Source of the DNA: CAZFLM01 sp964519955
GTDB taxonomy: Bacteria > Armatimonadota > Chthonomonadetes > Chthonomonadales > CAJBBX01
NCBI GenBank assembly: GCA_964519955.1
Contig: CAZFLM010000030.1
Coordinates: forward strand, 9,929 to 73,928
Reading direction: 5' to 3'
Length of the DNA stretch: 64,000 nucleotides
This document shows, one piece after another, positions 33,429-43,108 of this stretch (position 1 is the stretch's first letter; each line of letters begins with the position of its first letter). The position numbers and the translations under genes were made by a program. Under the pieces are notes generated by a model, which saw nothing but the letters and a program-made list of their open reading frames with translations, did no database searches and had not been told where the DNA came from.

Positions 33429-35048
33429 TTGCCAGCATTCACGCGACGGGAAGCCCTGACGGCGGGCGTGGGCCTTGCCCTGGGCGCGGCGGCTCGGCCG
33501 GGGCAGGCACAGACCATCGAGCACGAGGCCGACATCTGCGTCTTCGGCGCTACGGTGGCCGGCATCATGGCCGCGGTTCAGGCGCGCAAGATGGGCCGAA
33601 CGGTCGTCATCGTCGAGCCCAGCCAGCACATTGGCGGCATGACCACCGGCGGCCTCGGGATGACCGACATCGGCAACAAGGGCGCCATCGGCGGCATCGC
33701 CCGCACGTTCTACACCCGCGTCCTCGAGCACTACCGCGAAACGTACGGTCCCGACTCGAAGCAGGTCCGCGACTGCGCCAACGGCTTCCGCTTCGAACCC
33801 AGCGTGGCCGCCACCGTACTGCGCCGGTACATCGATGAGGCGTCGCTGACCATCCACACGGGCAAGCGGCTCCGCTCCGTGCACAAGGAAGGCAACCGCC
33901 TCGTCAGCTTCACGACCGAGGACCGCGACACATTCCGCGCGCGCATCTTCATCGACGCCACGTACGAGGGCGACTTGATGGCGCGGACGCGGGTCTCGTA
34001 CACCTTCGGTCGCGAGCCGAACGAGCAGTACGAGGAGACGGTCAACGGGATCTACTACGGACCCAAGAACCAGTTCTACCGTCCTCTGGATCCCTACCGC
34101 GTGCCCGGCGACCCGGACTCCGGGCTGCTGCCCCTCATCGATCCGTACCCCTACGGCGAGCAGGGCGAGGGCGACAAGCGCATCCAGGCCTACAACTTCC
34201 GGCTGTGCATGACGAAGGCGCCCGCCAACCGCATCCCGTTCCCGAAGCCGCGCCACTACGACCGCGACGACTACGCGCTCCTGGCCCGCTACATCGACTC
34301 GGGCGTGTTCGACCTGCTCCAGAGCGCGCTGCCCGTGCCCAACGAGAAGACCGACACCAACAACGAGGGCGGCTTCGCGACCGACTACATCGGCGGGAAC
34401 TACCGCTACCCGGACGGCGGCTACCGCACCCGCCAGGGCATCGTGGGCTCGCACATCAACTACCAGCAGGGCCTCTTCTGGTTCCTGTGCCACGACCGGA
34501 GCGTGCCCGAACGAATCCGCGAACAGGTGTCCGAGTGGGGGCTCGCGAAGGACGAGTTCCCCGACACGGGCGGCTGGCCGCCGCAGATCTACGTCCGCGA
34601 GGCGCGGCGCATGGTGTCGGCCTATGTCATGACGGAGCACAACTGCCGCGGCAAGGTGGTCGCGGAAGACCCCGTCGGCCTGGGCGCCTACGGGATGGAC
34701 TCGCACAACTGCCGCCGCATGGTGCGCAACGGTGTGGTGATCAACGAGGGCGACATGCAGGTCGGTGGGTTCCCGCCGTACCCGGTCTCGTACCGGTCCA
34801 TCGTCCCGCGCGAGCGCGAGTGCTCCAACATGCTCGTGCCGGTCTGCCTCTCGGCCACGCACGCCTCCTTCGGGTCGATCCGTATGGAGCCGGTCTTCAT
34901 GATCCTGGGCCAGTCCGCCAGCACCGCGGCCTGCCTGGCTCTGGACGCGAACCGGCCGGTGCAGCAGGTCGACTACGCGAAGCTGAATCAGCGCCTGCTG
35001 GACGACGGCCAGGTTCTGGGGTGGCCGCCGGCACGCACGGCGTCGTGA
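33429..35048 (+). CDS. FAD-dependent oxidoreductase, twin-arginine exported
   Basis: 539 aa. The N-terminus TRREALTAGVGLALGAAA is a Tat-type signal (R6-R7), followed by the FAD dinucleotide-binding strand ICVFGATVAGIMAA (G40-G45) and IVEPSQHIGGMTTGGLG, typical of the FAD-dependent oxidoreductase family often annotated as xanthan-lyase-like. The end, MEPVFMILGQSASTAACLAL, contains the second FAD-contact region. The TTG start at 33429 is chosen because GGGAGG lies about 7 nt upstream; no ATG lies in a sensible place. The family is abundant in polysaccharide-degrading bacteria; substrate unknown. Confidence 0.88.
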   Translation: MPAFTRREALTAGVGLALGAAARPGQAQTIEHEADICVFGATVAGIMAAVQARKMGRTVVIVEPSQHIGGMTTGGLGMTDIGNKGAIGGIARTFYTRVLEHYRETYGPDSKQVRDCANGFRFEPSVAATVLRRYIDEASLTIHTGKRLRSVHKEGNRLVSFTTEDRDTFRARIFIDATYEGDLMARTRVSYTFGREPNEQYEETVNGIYYGPKNQFYRPLDPYRVPGDPDSGLLPLIDPYPYGEQGEGDKRIQAYNFRLCMTKAPANRIPFPKPRHYDRDDYALLARYIDSGVFDLLQSALPVPNEKTDTNNEGGFATDYIGGNYRYPDGGYRTRQGIVGSHINYQQGLFWFLCHDRSVPERIREQVSEWGLAKDEFPDTGGWPPQIYVREARRMVSAYVMTEHNCRGKVVAEDPVGLGAYGMDSHNCRRMVRNGVVINEGDMQVGGFPPYPVSYRSIVPRERECSNMLVPVCLSATHASFGSIRMEPVFMILGQSASTAACLALDANRPVQQVDYAKLNQRLLDDGQVLGWPPARTAS

Positions 35049-35070
35049 GCGCGCGGCGCGGCAGCCTGAC

Positions 35071-38000
35071 ATGCAGCCACTGACCCGAATCCGCTTGCTC
35101 GGCGGACTGACGGTGGAACGCGGCAACGCGTCCATCGACCGGTTCGCCACGCGCAAGGCTGCCTCGCTGCTGGCGTACCTCTCGTTCCATCTCGGGCGCC
35201 GGCACTCGCGCGAGGAGCTTGCCGAGCGGCTGTGGCCGGAGGCGCTGCCCGAGGTGTCGCGCCACCGGCTGCGCCAGGCGCTGACCTCGCTGCGGCGCCA
35301 ACTCGACTCGTTGTCCCCGGACTCCGAGGGCATCATCGAGGCCGATCGGACCTTCGTGTCCATCAGCCCCCGCGTGGTGGAGGTCGATACCTGCCGCTTC
35401 GAGGCGCTGGTGGACGCGGCGCGGACCGCGCACGCGATGGAGGAGCAGCGATCGCTCCTCTCCGAGGCGGCGGCGCTCTACTCCGGGGAGCTGCTGCCCG
35501 GCTTCTACGACGACTGGGTGCTGACGGAGCGCGAGCGCATCGCGCTGGCCTTCCTCGATGCCTCGTGCAAGCTTGCCCTGCTGCTTGAGCGGGACGGCGA
35601 CCTCGCCTGCGCGTTCGACGTGCTCTACCGGGCGCTCGCTGCCGACCCGCTCCACGAAGACGCGCACCTCATCCTGATACGGTTCCACGCGGCCATGGGC
35701 CGGGCAGGTGCGGCGCGCAGCCAGTTCGCCACCCTCGACCGCCTGCTCCGCGACCACATCGGCCTGGCGCCGGACGAGGCCACTCGCGCCCTCGTGGCCG
35801 GCCTGCCCGAGACGCCTCGGCGCGCCCCGGTCTTCCAGGCGCGCCCGGCCACGACCGCGCCGCCGCCTCTGCCGCCTCGCCCCGCGGCGCCCTCTTCCGA
35901 CCGCTCCTCGCGCTGGGTGTATCTCACTCGCTTCTTCGGCCGGGAGCGTGAGCTGCGCACCGTGCGCGAGATGCTCGCTCCCGGCCCCAGCGGCTCGCCC
36001 GCCTGTCGCCTCGTCACGCTGGTGGGTGGCGGCGGGCACGGCAAGACCCGGCTCGCCGTCGAGTCCGCGAATGCGCTCCGCGCCGAGTACGGGGGTCGTG
36101 CCTGGATCGTCCCGCTGGCCGACGTGCGCGACTCGGCCCTGGTGCCGGGTGCCATCGTCGACGCGATGGGGCTCGACCGCGCCGGCGAGCGCGACCCGAT
36201 GGGCCTCCTCGCCCAGGCGCTGTGCGAGGCCGGGCCGTCGCTGCTGGTGCTGGACAACGCCGAGCAGATCGCTCCCGCCATCGAGGAACCGATCGCCGAT
36301 GCGTTGGCGCGGGTGCCCGACCTGGCGTGTCTCGTCACCTCGCGGCGCGCTGTCGGTCTGGAAGGCGAGCGCGTGGTGGCGGTGCCGCCGCTGCCCGTGC
36401 CCGGGCGCATGGCCGCCCACGATGCGCTCACGTCGTGCGCGTCGGTGAGGCTGCTGGTCGACCGCATCCAGGCGCGACGCCCGGACTTCCAGGTGACCTC
36501 GGCGAACGCCGCCGATGTGGCCGAGTTGTGCGCGCATCTGGAGGGCGTGCCCCTAGCGATCGAGCTGGCGACGGCGTGGTCCGCCAGCCTCACCCCGGGT
36601 CAGATGCTGCGCCAACTCCGCAGCCGGCTGGACATGGCCCGGACAGGGCGCGCGTCGGGGCCCGAGCGGCACCGTTCGCTGCGAGCGACCCTCGACTGGA
36701 GCCGCCGCCTGCTGGGCACGACGGAGCAGGCCGTGTTCGCCCGGCTGTCGGTCTTCGCGGGCGGCTTCGACCTGGACGCCGCCCGCTTCATCTGCCGGCT
36801 GCACGGCGCCGCGGCGGGCGACGGTGGCGCGCCAGACAGCCTGCTCCTGGCGGTGAACAGCCTGGTCGGGTTCTCGCTGCTCAATGCCGAGGAGCGCGAT
36901 GGCGAGATGCGCTACCGCATGCCCGAGATCGTGCGGGAGTACGCCTCGGAGGTCCTGGGCGAGGCGCACCGGCCGTCGTTCCAGGCGCGGCATGCGGAGT
37001 GGTTTGCGCACCGAGCGGACGAAGCGCGCATCGGGATGCGGGGCCCAGGGCAGATCGCCTGGCTGCGGCGGCTCGACGCGGACCGCGACAACCTGGACAC
37101 GGCGCTCGCATGGTTGCTCGACGCGCACGACGCAACGGCAGCGCTGCGCATGGCGGGGGCGCTGGCGGCCTATTGGGACGTTCGCTCGCTGCTGAGGGAG
37201 GGGCGCGCCGCCCTGCTGCGAGCGCTGGCGCTGGAGGGCGGCAGCCCGGCCGCGAGGTCCCGGGCGCTCCTCGGTCTGGCCGCGATGTCCGGCGACCTGG
37301 CCGACCCGGACGATGCCCGGCGCGCCGTCGCCGACGCCCTGGAGCTGATTGGCGAGGCGCAGGCTCTGGAGCGGGCAGACGCCTTTGTATGCCGCGGCCA
37401 TATCGAGTGGAACGATCGCAAGGTCGAGGCCGCCGAGCAGTGGTTCGCGGCGGCCGTCGACGAGGGCGACGCGCTCACGCGCCAGCACGCGCGCCTTGGG
37501 CTCGGCAAGATCGCGCTCTACCGCGGCAAGCTGGACGAAGCGCGCTCCCACGAGGGGGCCGGCCTTGCGATGGCGCGCGCGGCAGGGACGCCCCTCGGCA
37601 TCCTGGCCGCGCTGCTCGACGCAGGGGTCACGGCCTGGTTCCAGCGCGATCTCGGCGCCGGCGAGGAGTTCATGACGGAGGCGCTGGATCTTTGCCGGCA
37701 GGCCGACGACCGGCACTCCGCGATCCGCGCGCTCTGGGTGCTTGGCAACGTCGCGCGCTGCCGCGGTCGAGTGGCGCGCGCCGCCCAGCTCTATGCGGAG
37801 TGTCTGGAGGCCGGCGGGCTGGCCGGGGCGCGGTGGCCGGAGCCCTACATCTGGGAAGCAGCCGCGCACCTGTGCCTCGACACGAACGCGCCGACCGATG
37901 CCGTCAAGCTGTTTGCCGCGGCCGCTGCCCAGCGGGATCGCCAGGAGGCCGCGCGGCTCCTGACATACGAGGTAGATGAGCTGCAGGAGCTGAGGCGAGT

Positions 38001-38121
38001 CCTGTCGGCACGGTTGGGCGAGCGCGCGTACGGCGAGGCCTGGGGCATCGGCGGCAGCATGTCGCGCGAGGCGGCGGTTAACCTGGCCGTGCACGTTTTC
38101 GAGTCGCTGCGCGCCCTATGA
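35071..38121 (+). CDS. SARP-type regulator: winged helix + BTAD + NB-ARC ATPase + TPR
   Basis: 1016 aa. The N-terminus (about 1-95) is an OmpR-like winged helix with KAASLLAYLSFHLGRRHSRE and a recognition helix at RHRLRQALTSLRRQL. The bacterial transcriptional activator domain spans about 100-250. An NB-ARC/STAND ATPase follows, with Walker A GGGGHGKT at 319-326 and Walker B LLVLDNAEQI near 390. The C-terminal 380 residues are TPR-like helices. This is the AfsR architecture: an ATP-switched activator with a ligand-sensing repeat domain. It lies 22 bp after the oxidoreductase gene, so the two may be one transcript. Its target genes are unknown. Confidence 0.9.
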   Translation: MQPLTRIRLLGGLTVERGNASIDRFATRKAASLLAYLSFHLGRRHSREELAERLWPEALPEVSRHRLRQALTSLRRQLDSLSPDSEGIIEADRTFVSISPRVVEVDTCRFEALVDAARTAHAMEEQRSLLSEAAALYSGELLPGFYDDWVLTERERIALAFLDASCKLALLLERDGDLACAFDVLYRALAADPLHEDAHLILIRFHAAMGRAGAARSQFATLDRLLRDHIGLAPDEATRALVAGLPETPRRAPVFQARPATTAPPPLPPRPAAPSSDRSSRWVYLTRFFGRERELRTVREMLAPGPSGSPACRLVTLVGGGGHGKTRLAVESANALRAEYGGRAWIVPLADVRDSALVPGAIVDAMGLDRAGERDPMGLLAQALCEAGPSLLVLDNAEQIAPAIEEPIADALARVPDLACLVTSRRAVGLEGERVVAVPPLPVPGRMAAHDALTSCASVRLLVDRIQARRPDFQVTSANAADVAELCAHLEGVPLAIELATAWSASLTPGQMLRQLRSRLDMARTGRASGPERHRSLRATLDWSRRLLGTTEQAVFARLSVFAGGFDLDAARFICRLHGAAAGDGGAPDSLLLAVNSLVGFSLLNAEERDGEMRYRMPEIVREYASEVLGEAHRPSFQARHAEWFAHRADEARIGMRGPGQIAWLRRLDADRDNLDTALAWLLDAHDATAALRMAGALAAYWDVRSLLREGRAALLRALALEGGSPAARSRALLGLAAMSGDLADPDDARRAVADALELIGEAQALERADAFVCRGHIEWNDRKVEAAEQWFAAAVDEGDALTRQHARLGLGKIALYRGKLDEARSHEGAGLAMARAAGTPLGILAALLDAGVTAWFQRDLGAGEEFMTEALDLCRQADDRHSAIRALWVLGNVARCRGRVARAAQLYAECLEAGGLAGARWPEPYIWEAAAHLCLDTNAPTDAVKLFAAAAAQRDRQEAARLLTYEVDELQELRRVLSARLGERAYGEAWGIGGSMSREAAVNLAVHVFESLRAL

Positions 38122-38520
38122 CGGGGTCATGACGGTCGGCTGATACGATGGCGTCGTGGGATGATGTTGGTCGGCCGGCCAGTGCATGTGGGCCCGAGCA
38201 GGTATGTGTGCACGGGCCGGTCGTGGGGACCCATCGTCATTCCGCGTTTCCGCACCGGATACGGCGGCACGGAGCGCCTCGCACCGGGATGCGCCCCCCA
38301 CGGGGCCGCCGGCCGGTCGGGCTGGTCAGTCAGCGCGCAGGCCCCTCGCACGGGCTTCGCGCGCTCCACTCTCCTGGCGGAGGTTTCGGGCGCCGGCGCG
38401 GTGGGCGCCCCCGCCCCCCCAACCCCGCGGGGCGGGGCTGCCCAAGCCCGTGCGCCGTGGTGAGACGGGGCGGAGCCTGCCGAAGGGCGCCCGTCCAGCA
38501 CGTCCTCTGAGCGGGTCCGG
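38122..38520. other. Convergent intergenic region, 399 bp
   Basis: Very GC-rich, with a CCCCGCGGGG palindrome near 38422. Open frames exist on both strands but have no family likeness and no Shine-Dalgarno. No gene is supported. Confidence 0.55.
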
Positions 38521-40260
38521 CTACCGCTGGACGTAGGTATCCGCCCACACGCCCCAGTCGCTGGATCGGCCGTCGCCCGCGTCCTCGGTGACCAACTCCA
38601 GGCGGTAGACCCCCTTGATGTCGACGGAGAAGCGCTGCGCCGGACCAGGCCGGATCGTGCCGGATCGCCACAGCTCGCGCCCGTCGCCTCGCACCACGAA
38701 CACCACGCTGCCCGCATCGGCCGCGACACCCACCAGCCCCTCGAGCGTGCTCCACTTCCCGCCGAGCCGGAACGCGTATGCAGCGGGAGCGTGCGCGAAC
38801 AGCCCCTTGGCGTAGACCGCGCCGCCTGCCTGGATGAAGGGCATCCGCGCGCCTTCTTGCAGCACGCGGTCCCGCAGCGGCTGGCCCCAGCCCACCGTGG
38901 CGCTCTCGAACGCCAGGTCCGATACGGCGATGCGCCGAGTGCCCGCCGCTACCCCGTCCGCTGCCACGGGCTTCGCCGGCGACTGCCAGGCCTCGACGAG
39001 GGCGCACCGGCGCAGCGACTCCGCGTCTCCCGCATACCTCGATCGGATGCCGCGCAGCTTCTCGGATACCCCGGCCTTGTCGCCGCGCTCCAGGGCCGAC
39101 GAGACGCCCGACCAGGCGACCGCGACTTCGATGGACCCCGTGTCCGCGCGCCCGGCCCCGTCGACCACGAACGGCGTGTTCACGAGTTCCGAGACGTTGC
39201 CGTCCTCGTGGCAGGCCTTGAGCCGGAACCCGCGCTCACCGGGGCGCAAGTCGGGCAGCTCCAGGCGGAACCGGCCCTGCTCGTCGGTGCGCGCGGCCGC
39301 GCTGATGGCGTCGTAGTCGTCGCCGCCCTTGGGGTCGCTGTAGGCCACCACGCCGAATGGCCGCGGCGAGCCGGCCACCTGGCCCGACACCACGAGAGCC
39401 GCGCCGCGCTGGCTCACGCTGAGCGTCTCGCAGGTGGCTGACGCCTTGCCGCCCGCCGCCCGGCCGTCGTCGCGGAACAGGGGGTGCTTGGCAAGGATCA
39501 TGGCGTCCGCGGCCGTCAGGAACGTGCCCGGCCCCTCGCCCCGCAGGTCGCGCCCGTAGGTGTGGTTGCCGCCGCCCATGAGCGAGGAGCCGAGCGTCCT
39601 GCGGTCGGCAGCGGCCTCGGCGTCGTGCGGCAGGCCCAGCGCATGGCCCAGCTCGTGCGCGATGCCGCCGATGTAGTGCGAGTTGAACTCGCCGATGGAG
39701 CAGGGATGGCCGTAGTAGCCGCCGGGCTCCTTCGAGCCGAGTCTGGCTGGGTCGAGCAGCGGGTCGTCGTACACGCAGCAGCGCCCGGAGTTCGGCCCGC
39801 CGCCGCCCCAGTACGGCCCGGCCTCCTTGGCGACCGCGCCGTCCCAGACGAGCAGGTTGCTGAACACGACCGTCGTCTCTCGCCCTGGGTCGAGGCCCTC
39901 GGCGCGCATGGCCCGGTCGACGTCGCGCATCATCTCGTCGTCCGTCTGCCCGCGCTTGTGCTCCGCAAGGCGCAGCTTGCCGGGCGCCAGGTGGACGACG
40001 ACGAGCCCGTTCGCGCCCGTCTCCAGGCCGAACGACCGGCGTCCCCAACCGTGCCGGTCCATCCACTCCGCGTAGAACCCCTGCACGTTGCGCATGGCTG
40101 CGTCGAGGCGCTTCTGGTAGCCGGGCAGCGGCGGGCGGTCCGCGGGGTAGTAGTAGACGATGCGGAGCGGCCTGCGCGGCGCGGCAGCCTGGGCCCCGCA
40201 CACGGGCGCGGCCAGTGCCAGCAGGAGAGCGACGGCGAACGATCGGGCGAGACGGTGCAT
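38521..40260 (-). CDS. Secreted zinc metalloprotease with NPCBM-type carbohydrate-binding domain
   Basis: 579 aa with a signal peptide (cleavage near VCGAQAA). The metzincin-type zinc site HELGHALGLPHD is complete at 202-213 (HExxHxxGxxH/D with Asp as third ligand), preceded by a Cys/Gly-rich loop CCVYDDP. A middle beta domain follows, and the last 140 residues match the NPCBM/discoidin-like fold with VYAKGLFAHAPAAYAFRLGG. It is likely an extracellular protease anchored to glycans or glycoproteins. AAGGAG is 11 nt before the ATG. The metallophosphoesterase gene is 41 bp upstream, so the two probably form one transcript. Confidence 0.85.
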   Translation of the reverse strand: MHRLARSFAVALLLALAAPVCGAQAAAPRRPLRIVYYYPADRPPLPGYQKRLDAAMRNVQGFYAEWMDRHGWGRRSFGLETGANGLVVVHLAPGKLRLAEHKRGQTDDEMMRDVDRAMRAEGLDPGRETTVVFSNLLVWDGAVAKEAGPYWGGGGPNSGRCCVYDDPLLDPARLGSKEPGGYYGHPCSIGEFNSHYIGGIAHELGHALGLPHDAEAAADRRTLGSSLMGGGNHTYGRDLRGEGPGTFLTAADAMILAKHPLFRDDGRAAGGKASATCETLSVSQRGAALVVSGQVAGSPRPFGVVAYSDPKGGDDYDAISAAARTDEQGRFRLELPDLRPGERGFRLKACHEDGNVSELVNTPFVVDGAGRADTGSIEVAVAWSGVSSALERGDKAGVSEKLRGIRSRYAGDAESLRRCALVEAWQSPAKPVAADGVAAGTRRIAVSDLAFESATVGWGQPLRDRVLQEGARMPFIQAGGAVYAKGLFAHAPAAYAFRLGGKWSTLEGLVGVAADAGSVVFVVRGDGRELWRSGTIRPGPAQRFSVDIKGVYRLELVTEDAGDGRSSDWGVWADTYVQR

Positions 40261-40301
40261 TCCGGTTTGGTCTCCTTCGTCTGCGCGGCCCGTGGTGGGG
40301 C

Positions 40302-41213
40302 CTACGGCTTGCCGAACACCAACTCGCGGTCCTGAACCACCCCGAACCCCTGCACGCAGATGCGGTCGCGGTACAGGTCGAGGAGCGCGTAGGCCGTGCT
40401 CTCCTCGGGCGCCTCCACCAGGCCCGGCATCGTGAGGTGGTGGATGCCGCCGTGGAATGCGTAGCCGCCTCGGTGCTCGTGGCCCGCGATGTAGGCGACG
40501 ACGCAGCCCGCCTGTTCCAGCGTGCGGCAGACCTCCTCGCCGTTCCACAGCGTGATCCACGGGCCGGCGGAAGCCGCCAGCGCTGGCATGTGGCAGAGGA
40601 CGATCACCTTCTCGCGCCGCCGCACGGCCGTCGCGAGCTGCCCGCGCAGCCACGCCATCTGGGCCTTGCCGATCGCGCCGTTGTACGTGGGCCGCTTCGG
40701 GTCAGCCGCCAGGTACTCCCTGGCCTCCGCGGCCTCCGGGCTGCCGGCGGGGCTGGCCGTGCTCACATCCATGCCGAAGAGCACGACGAAGCGGAAGCCC
40801 CGCGCGGCCCAGGCGTGGTAGGGGCGCTCCAGGCCCAGCTCGCCCATCAGCTCGGGCAGCCCGGCGGCCAGGCAGTGGTTGCCGACGACGTGGAGCATGG
40901 GAAGGCCCGTGAAGAGCGCGGCCATGGCGTGCAGGTCGTCGCGGGTCTTCTCCCCGTTCCCGTCGATGAGGTCGCCCAGGTTCACGATGCGGTCAGGCTT
41001 GTCGATGGCGAGGGCGTCCAGGCAGTCGCGCAGTTTGTCGCGCGTCTCCGAGTACCGCCGCGGGAGCGAGTTCGGCTTGTCGGCGTACTGCGCGTCGGCG
41101 AACACCCCGATGCGGAGCACCGGCTGAGGGTGCGCGAGAGCGCGAGGCGCGGCGGCGGCCAGCATGGGGAGCACGATCAGGCATCGGGCAAGCGCACAGG
41201 TTCGCAGGCGCAC
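40302..41213 (-). CDS. Exported metallophosphoesterase (ADPRM/CDP-alcohol-pyrophosphatase-like)
   Basis: 303 aa with a signal peptide (cleavage near PRALAHPQ). Calcineurin-like motifs are in order: VFADAQYAD (DxQ variant of the usual DxH, as in ADPRM-type enzymes), NLGDLIDG, VVGNHC, VIVLCHMP and AGHEHRGG. The second-ligand Gln instead of His is typical of the Mn-dependent ADP-ribose/CDP-alcohol phosphatase branch. The GTG start at 41213 has GGAG about 8 nt upstream. It is followed by the secreted protease gene. Physiological substrate unknown. Confidence 0.9.
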   Translation of the reverse strand: MRLRTCALARCLIVLPMLAAAAPRALAHPQPVLRIGVFADAQYADKPNSLPRRYSETRDKLRDCLDALAIDKPDRIVNLGDLIDGNGEKTRDDLHAMAALFTGLPMLHVVGNHCLAAGLPELMGELGLERPYHAWAARGFRFVVLFGMDVSTASPAGSPEAAEAREYLAADPKRPTYNGAIGKAQMAWLRGQLATAVRRREKVIVLCHMPALAASAGPWITLWNGEEVCRTLEQAGCVVAYIAGHEHRGGYAFHGGIHHLTMPGLVEAPEESTAYALLDLYRDRICVQGFGVVQDRELVFGKP

Positions 41214-41303
41214 GGTGCAATCTCCGTTCTTTGGGGGCGATGTGGGCTTCTGACGGTTCAGGACGTGGCGCTGCGTTTCCTTCCTTCGAGCGACTCACAG
41301 ACA

Positions 41304-41339
41304 GCAGCGCGCCCTCCCTGGTAGGGAAGGGCGCGCTGC
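41304..41339 (-). terminator. Strong hairpin after the PEP-CTERM gene
   Basis: A 15-bp GC stem (41304-41318 with 41324-41339, one bulge) and a 5-nt loop, 53 nt past the stop of the PEP-CTERM gene and before the phosphoesterase gene on the same strand. Confidence 0.7.
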
Positions 41340-41392
41340 CTCTGGCGCCAGCGTGCGGGCCGGCTCAAGCGTTGAGGTCAGACATGGTGCTA

Positions 41393-42172
41393 TCAGGTCC
41401 GGCGCCGGCGAGCGGCCCAGCCGACGAGGGCCAGAACGCCGATGCCCAGTGCGGTCAGCGTGCTCGGTTCGGGCACGACCTCCAGGTGGTTCCAGGCGTT
41501 CCAGAGCGGCGCGCCCGGCACCGGGACGGGTGGCGACGGGACGGGCAGCGCCAGGATGCGGCCGGCCTCGTCGAGCTGGATGCCCACCACGCTCTTGATG
41601 TCGAACAGGGGGTTGCCGACGAACCCGGTGAACGGTCCCTGCGGCCCCACCAGCGACGGATCGATGGTGAAGTTGCCCCAGACCGGCGGCGGGGGTGGCT
41701 GCGGCGGCATCAGGGGGCCCAGGAACCACCCTCTGGTGAAGCCGTTCGCGTCGATGAGGGTCAGCGACACACCCAGTATGTTCGCCGGGGGCAGCAGGCT
41801 GAACTTGATGAGCGTGCCTGTCAGGTCCGGGTCGTCCTGGTAGGCGAAGCGCCACGCCGCGACACTGAGGGCATCGCTGGACGTCGCAGCCGCCCATGCC
41901 ATCTGCAGCGACGTGTGCTCTTCCTGGCCGTCGCTGGCCATAACGTCGGGCACCAACGTCGGCACGCTGTACACGAAGGGCTGCCCCGAACTCCCGTAGT
42001 ACTCCTCTTCCGCCGCCACCATCTGTCCGGCGGCGAAGACCTTGCCCGACTGCATTGCGCTGGTCCAGCTCTCGCCGCCTTCCCCAATCCGGAAGACCGG
42101 ACCAGCCCACGACTGCGGCATCACCAACATCAGGATGGCGGCGCTTGATAGAGCGATCCAAACGCGTCTCAT
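41393..42172 (-). CDS. PEP-CTERM sorting-domain surface protein
   Basis: 259 aa with a signal peptide (cleavage near PQSWAGP) and the C-terminal tripartite sorting signal: VPEPSTL, a hydrophobic helix and the basic tail RRRRT. Exosortase recognises this signal in systems linked to exopolysaccharide. The mature part is beta-rich, without a known enzyme motif. AGGAGGG precedes the ATG. A sigma54-type element (one mismatch in the -12 part) lies 77 bp upstream. No exosortase gene is in the window. Confidence 0.9.
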   Translation of the reverse strand: MRRVWIALSSAAILMLVMPQSWAGPVFRIGEGGESWTSAMQSGKVFAAGQMVAAEEEYYGSSGQPFVYSVPTLVPDVMASDGQEEHTSLQMAWAAATSSDALSVAAWRFAYQDDPDLTGTLIKFSLLPPANILGVSLTLIDANGFTRGWFLGPLMPPQPPPPPVWGNFTIDPSLVGPQGPFTGFVGNPLFDIKSVVGIQLDEAGRILALPVPSPPVPVPGAPLWNAWNHLEVVPEPSTLTALGIGVLALVGWAARRRRT

Positions 42173-42248
42173 ACATCCCTCCTGCCGCGGCCTTGTCGTG
42201 CCGTGCCGCGGCGACCGGCGACCCATCGGCCCACACACTGGAGGGTAG

Positions 42249-42264
42249 TGCATGATCCGTGCCA
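42249..42264 (-). promoter_or_regulatory. sigma54-type -24/-12 element, one mismatch
   Basis: TGGCACGGATCATGCA on the minus strand keeps the GG and GC dinucleotides at the correct 10-nt spacing; only TTGC is changed to ATGC. It drives towards the PEP-CTERM gene at 42172 and shares TGGCACGG with the perfect site at 62122-62137. Confidence 0.65.
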
Positions 42265-42318
42265 CGTCGACCCAATCGCCAGAATCGCTGTATTGCCTGG
42301 CTGGCGGCTGCTCGACGA

Positions 42319-42993
42319 TCACGCGTCGGCCAGGCGCGGCTCCGCCCCCATGTCCAGGCACACGAGCCGCACCGTCAGCCCCGCATGCGCCTCGCGGAGC
42401 CGGGCGGCGACGCGCTGCGCGAGGGCGAAGCGGTGGCAGTAGCAGGCGTTCTGCTCGGCAAGGGGCAGGGCGTCGAAGTCCGGTGTGTCCGGCTCGGCGC
42501 AGAGGAAGACGGCCAGGCCCTTCGCGTGTGCCGCCGCCTCGACGAACGCGCGCGCTACGTCGACGGCGTCCGGCGTCAGCTCGGCGTTGTACCGGTCGCG
42601 CATGTCGCGCCACGTGGCGATCTGGCCGGCGTGCCAGGCGGCGAGCAGCTCGGGGCTGGGGGCCAGACAGGGGAGGTGGACGAAGGCATAGGCGTAGGGG
42701 CTCGCCATCGCCTCGGGGATGAGCGTAGCGAACTCCAGCGGCGCCCACGAGCCCTGCCCGCCCACCCCGTTGCGCCGCGCGTCCAGGAGGTAGAGCGGCC
42801 GGCGCAGGCAGGCGAGCAGGTCAGCCATGCGGTCGGTCTTGCGCCCCTTGAGCTTGGCGTGGCTGCCGGTGCCCAGCACGCCGAACTCGATCTCACCGCC
42901 CGCCAGGTCCGTCGCGCAGGGCAGCGTCAGCGCATGGCCGAACGCGTTCTCCACCCGCCAGCATCCGGCCTCTCGAACCGCGCGCGTGTACAT
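42319..42993 (-). CDS. DUF488-like protein
   Basis: 224 aa, cytoplasmic. Typical DUF488 elements are LYLLDARRNG (the VDVRRNP-like motif), a middle WRDMRDRYNAEL segment and the C-terminal FLCAEPDTPDF...CYCHRFALAQRV, the LLCaE-CHR-R motif. The function of the family is not established. GAGGAG is about 9 nt before the ATG. The gene is divergent from the DUF362-like gene, with 115 bp between them for both promoters. It is longer than typical DUF488 proteins because of an N-terminal extension. Confidence 0.7.
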   Translation of the reverse strand: MYTRAVREAGCWRVENAFGHALTLPCATDLAGGEIEFGVLGTGSHAKLKGRKTDRMADLLACLRRPLYLLDARRNGVGGQGSWAPLEFATLIPEAMASPYAYAFVHLPCLAPSPELLAAWHAGQIATWRDMRDRYNAELTPDAVDVARAFVEAAAHAKGLAVFLCAEPDTPDFDALPLAEQNACYCHRFALAQRVAARLREAHAGLTVRLVCLDMGAEPRLADA

Positions 42994-43108
42994 GGCAGTG
43001 CTCCTCGATCCAGCGTGACGATATGGCGCCGAGAGCAGGGGTATCATCATCCAGGGACATGGTACCGCGACGACAGCGTCCCGAATCCCACGGATGAGGT
43101 GAGTTTCG

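Noticed and set aside
38127..38729. Possible gene in the convergent gap after the SARP regulator
   Set aside because: No Shine-Dalgarno, no family likeness and low-complexity composition; it overlaps the protease gene.
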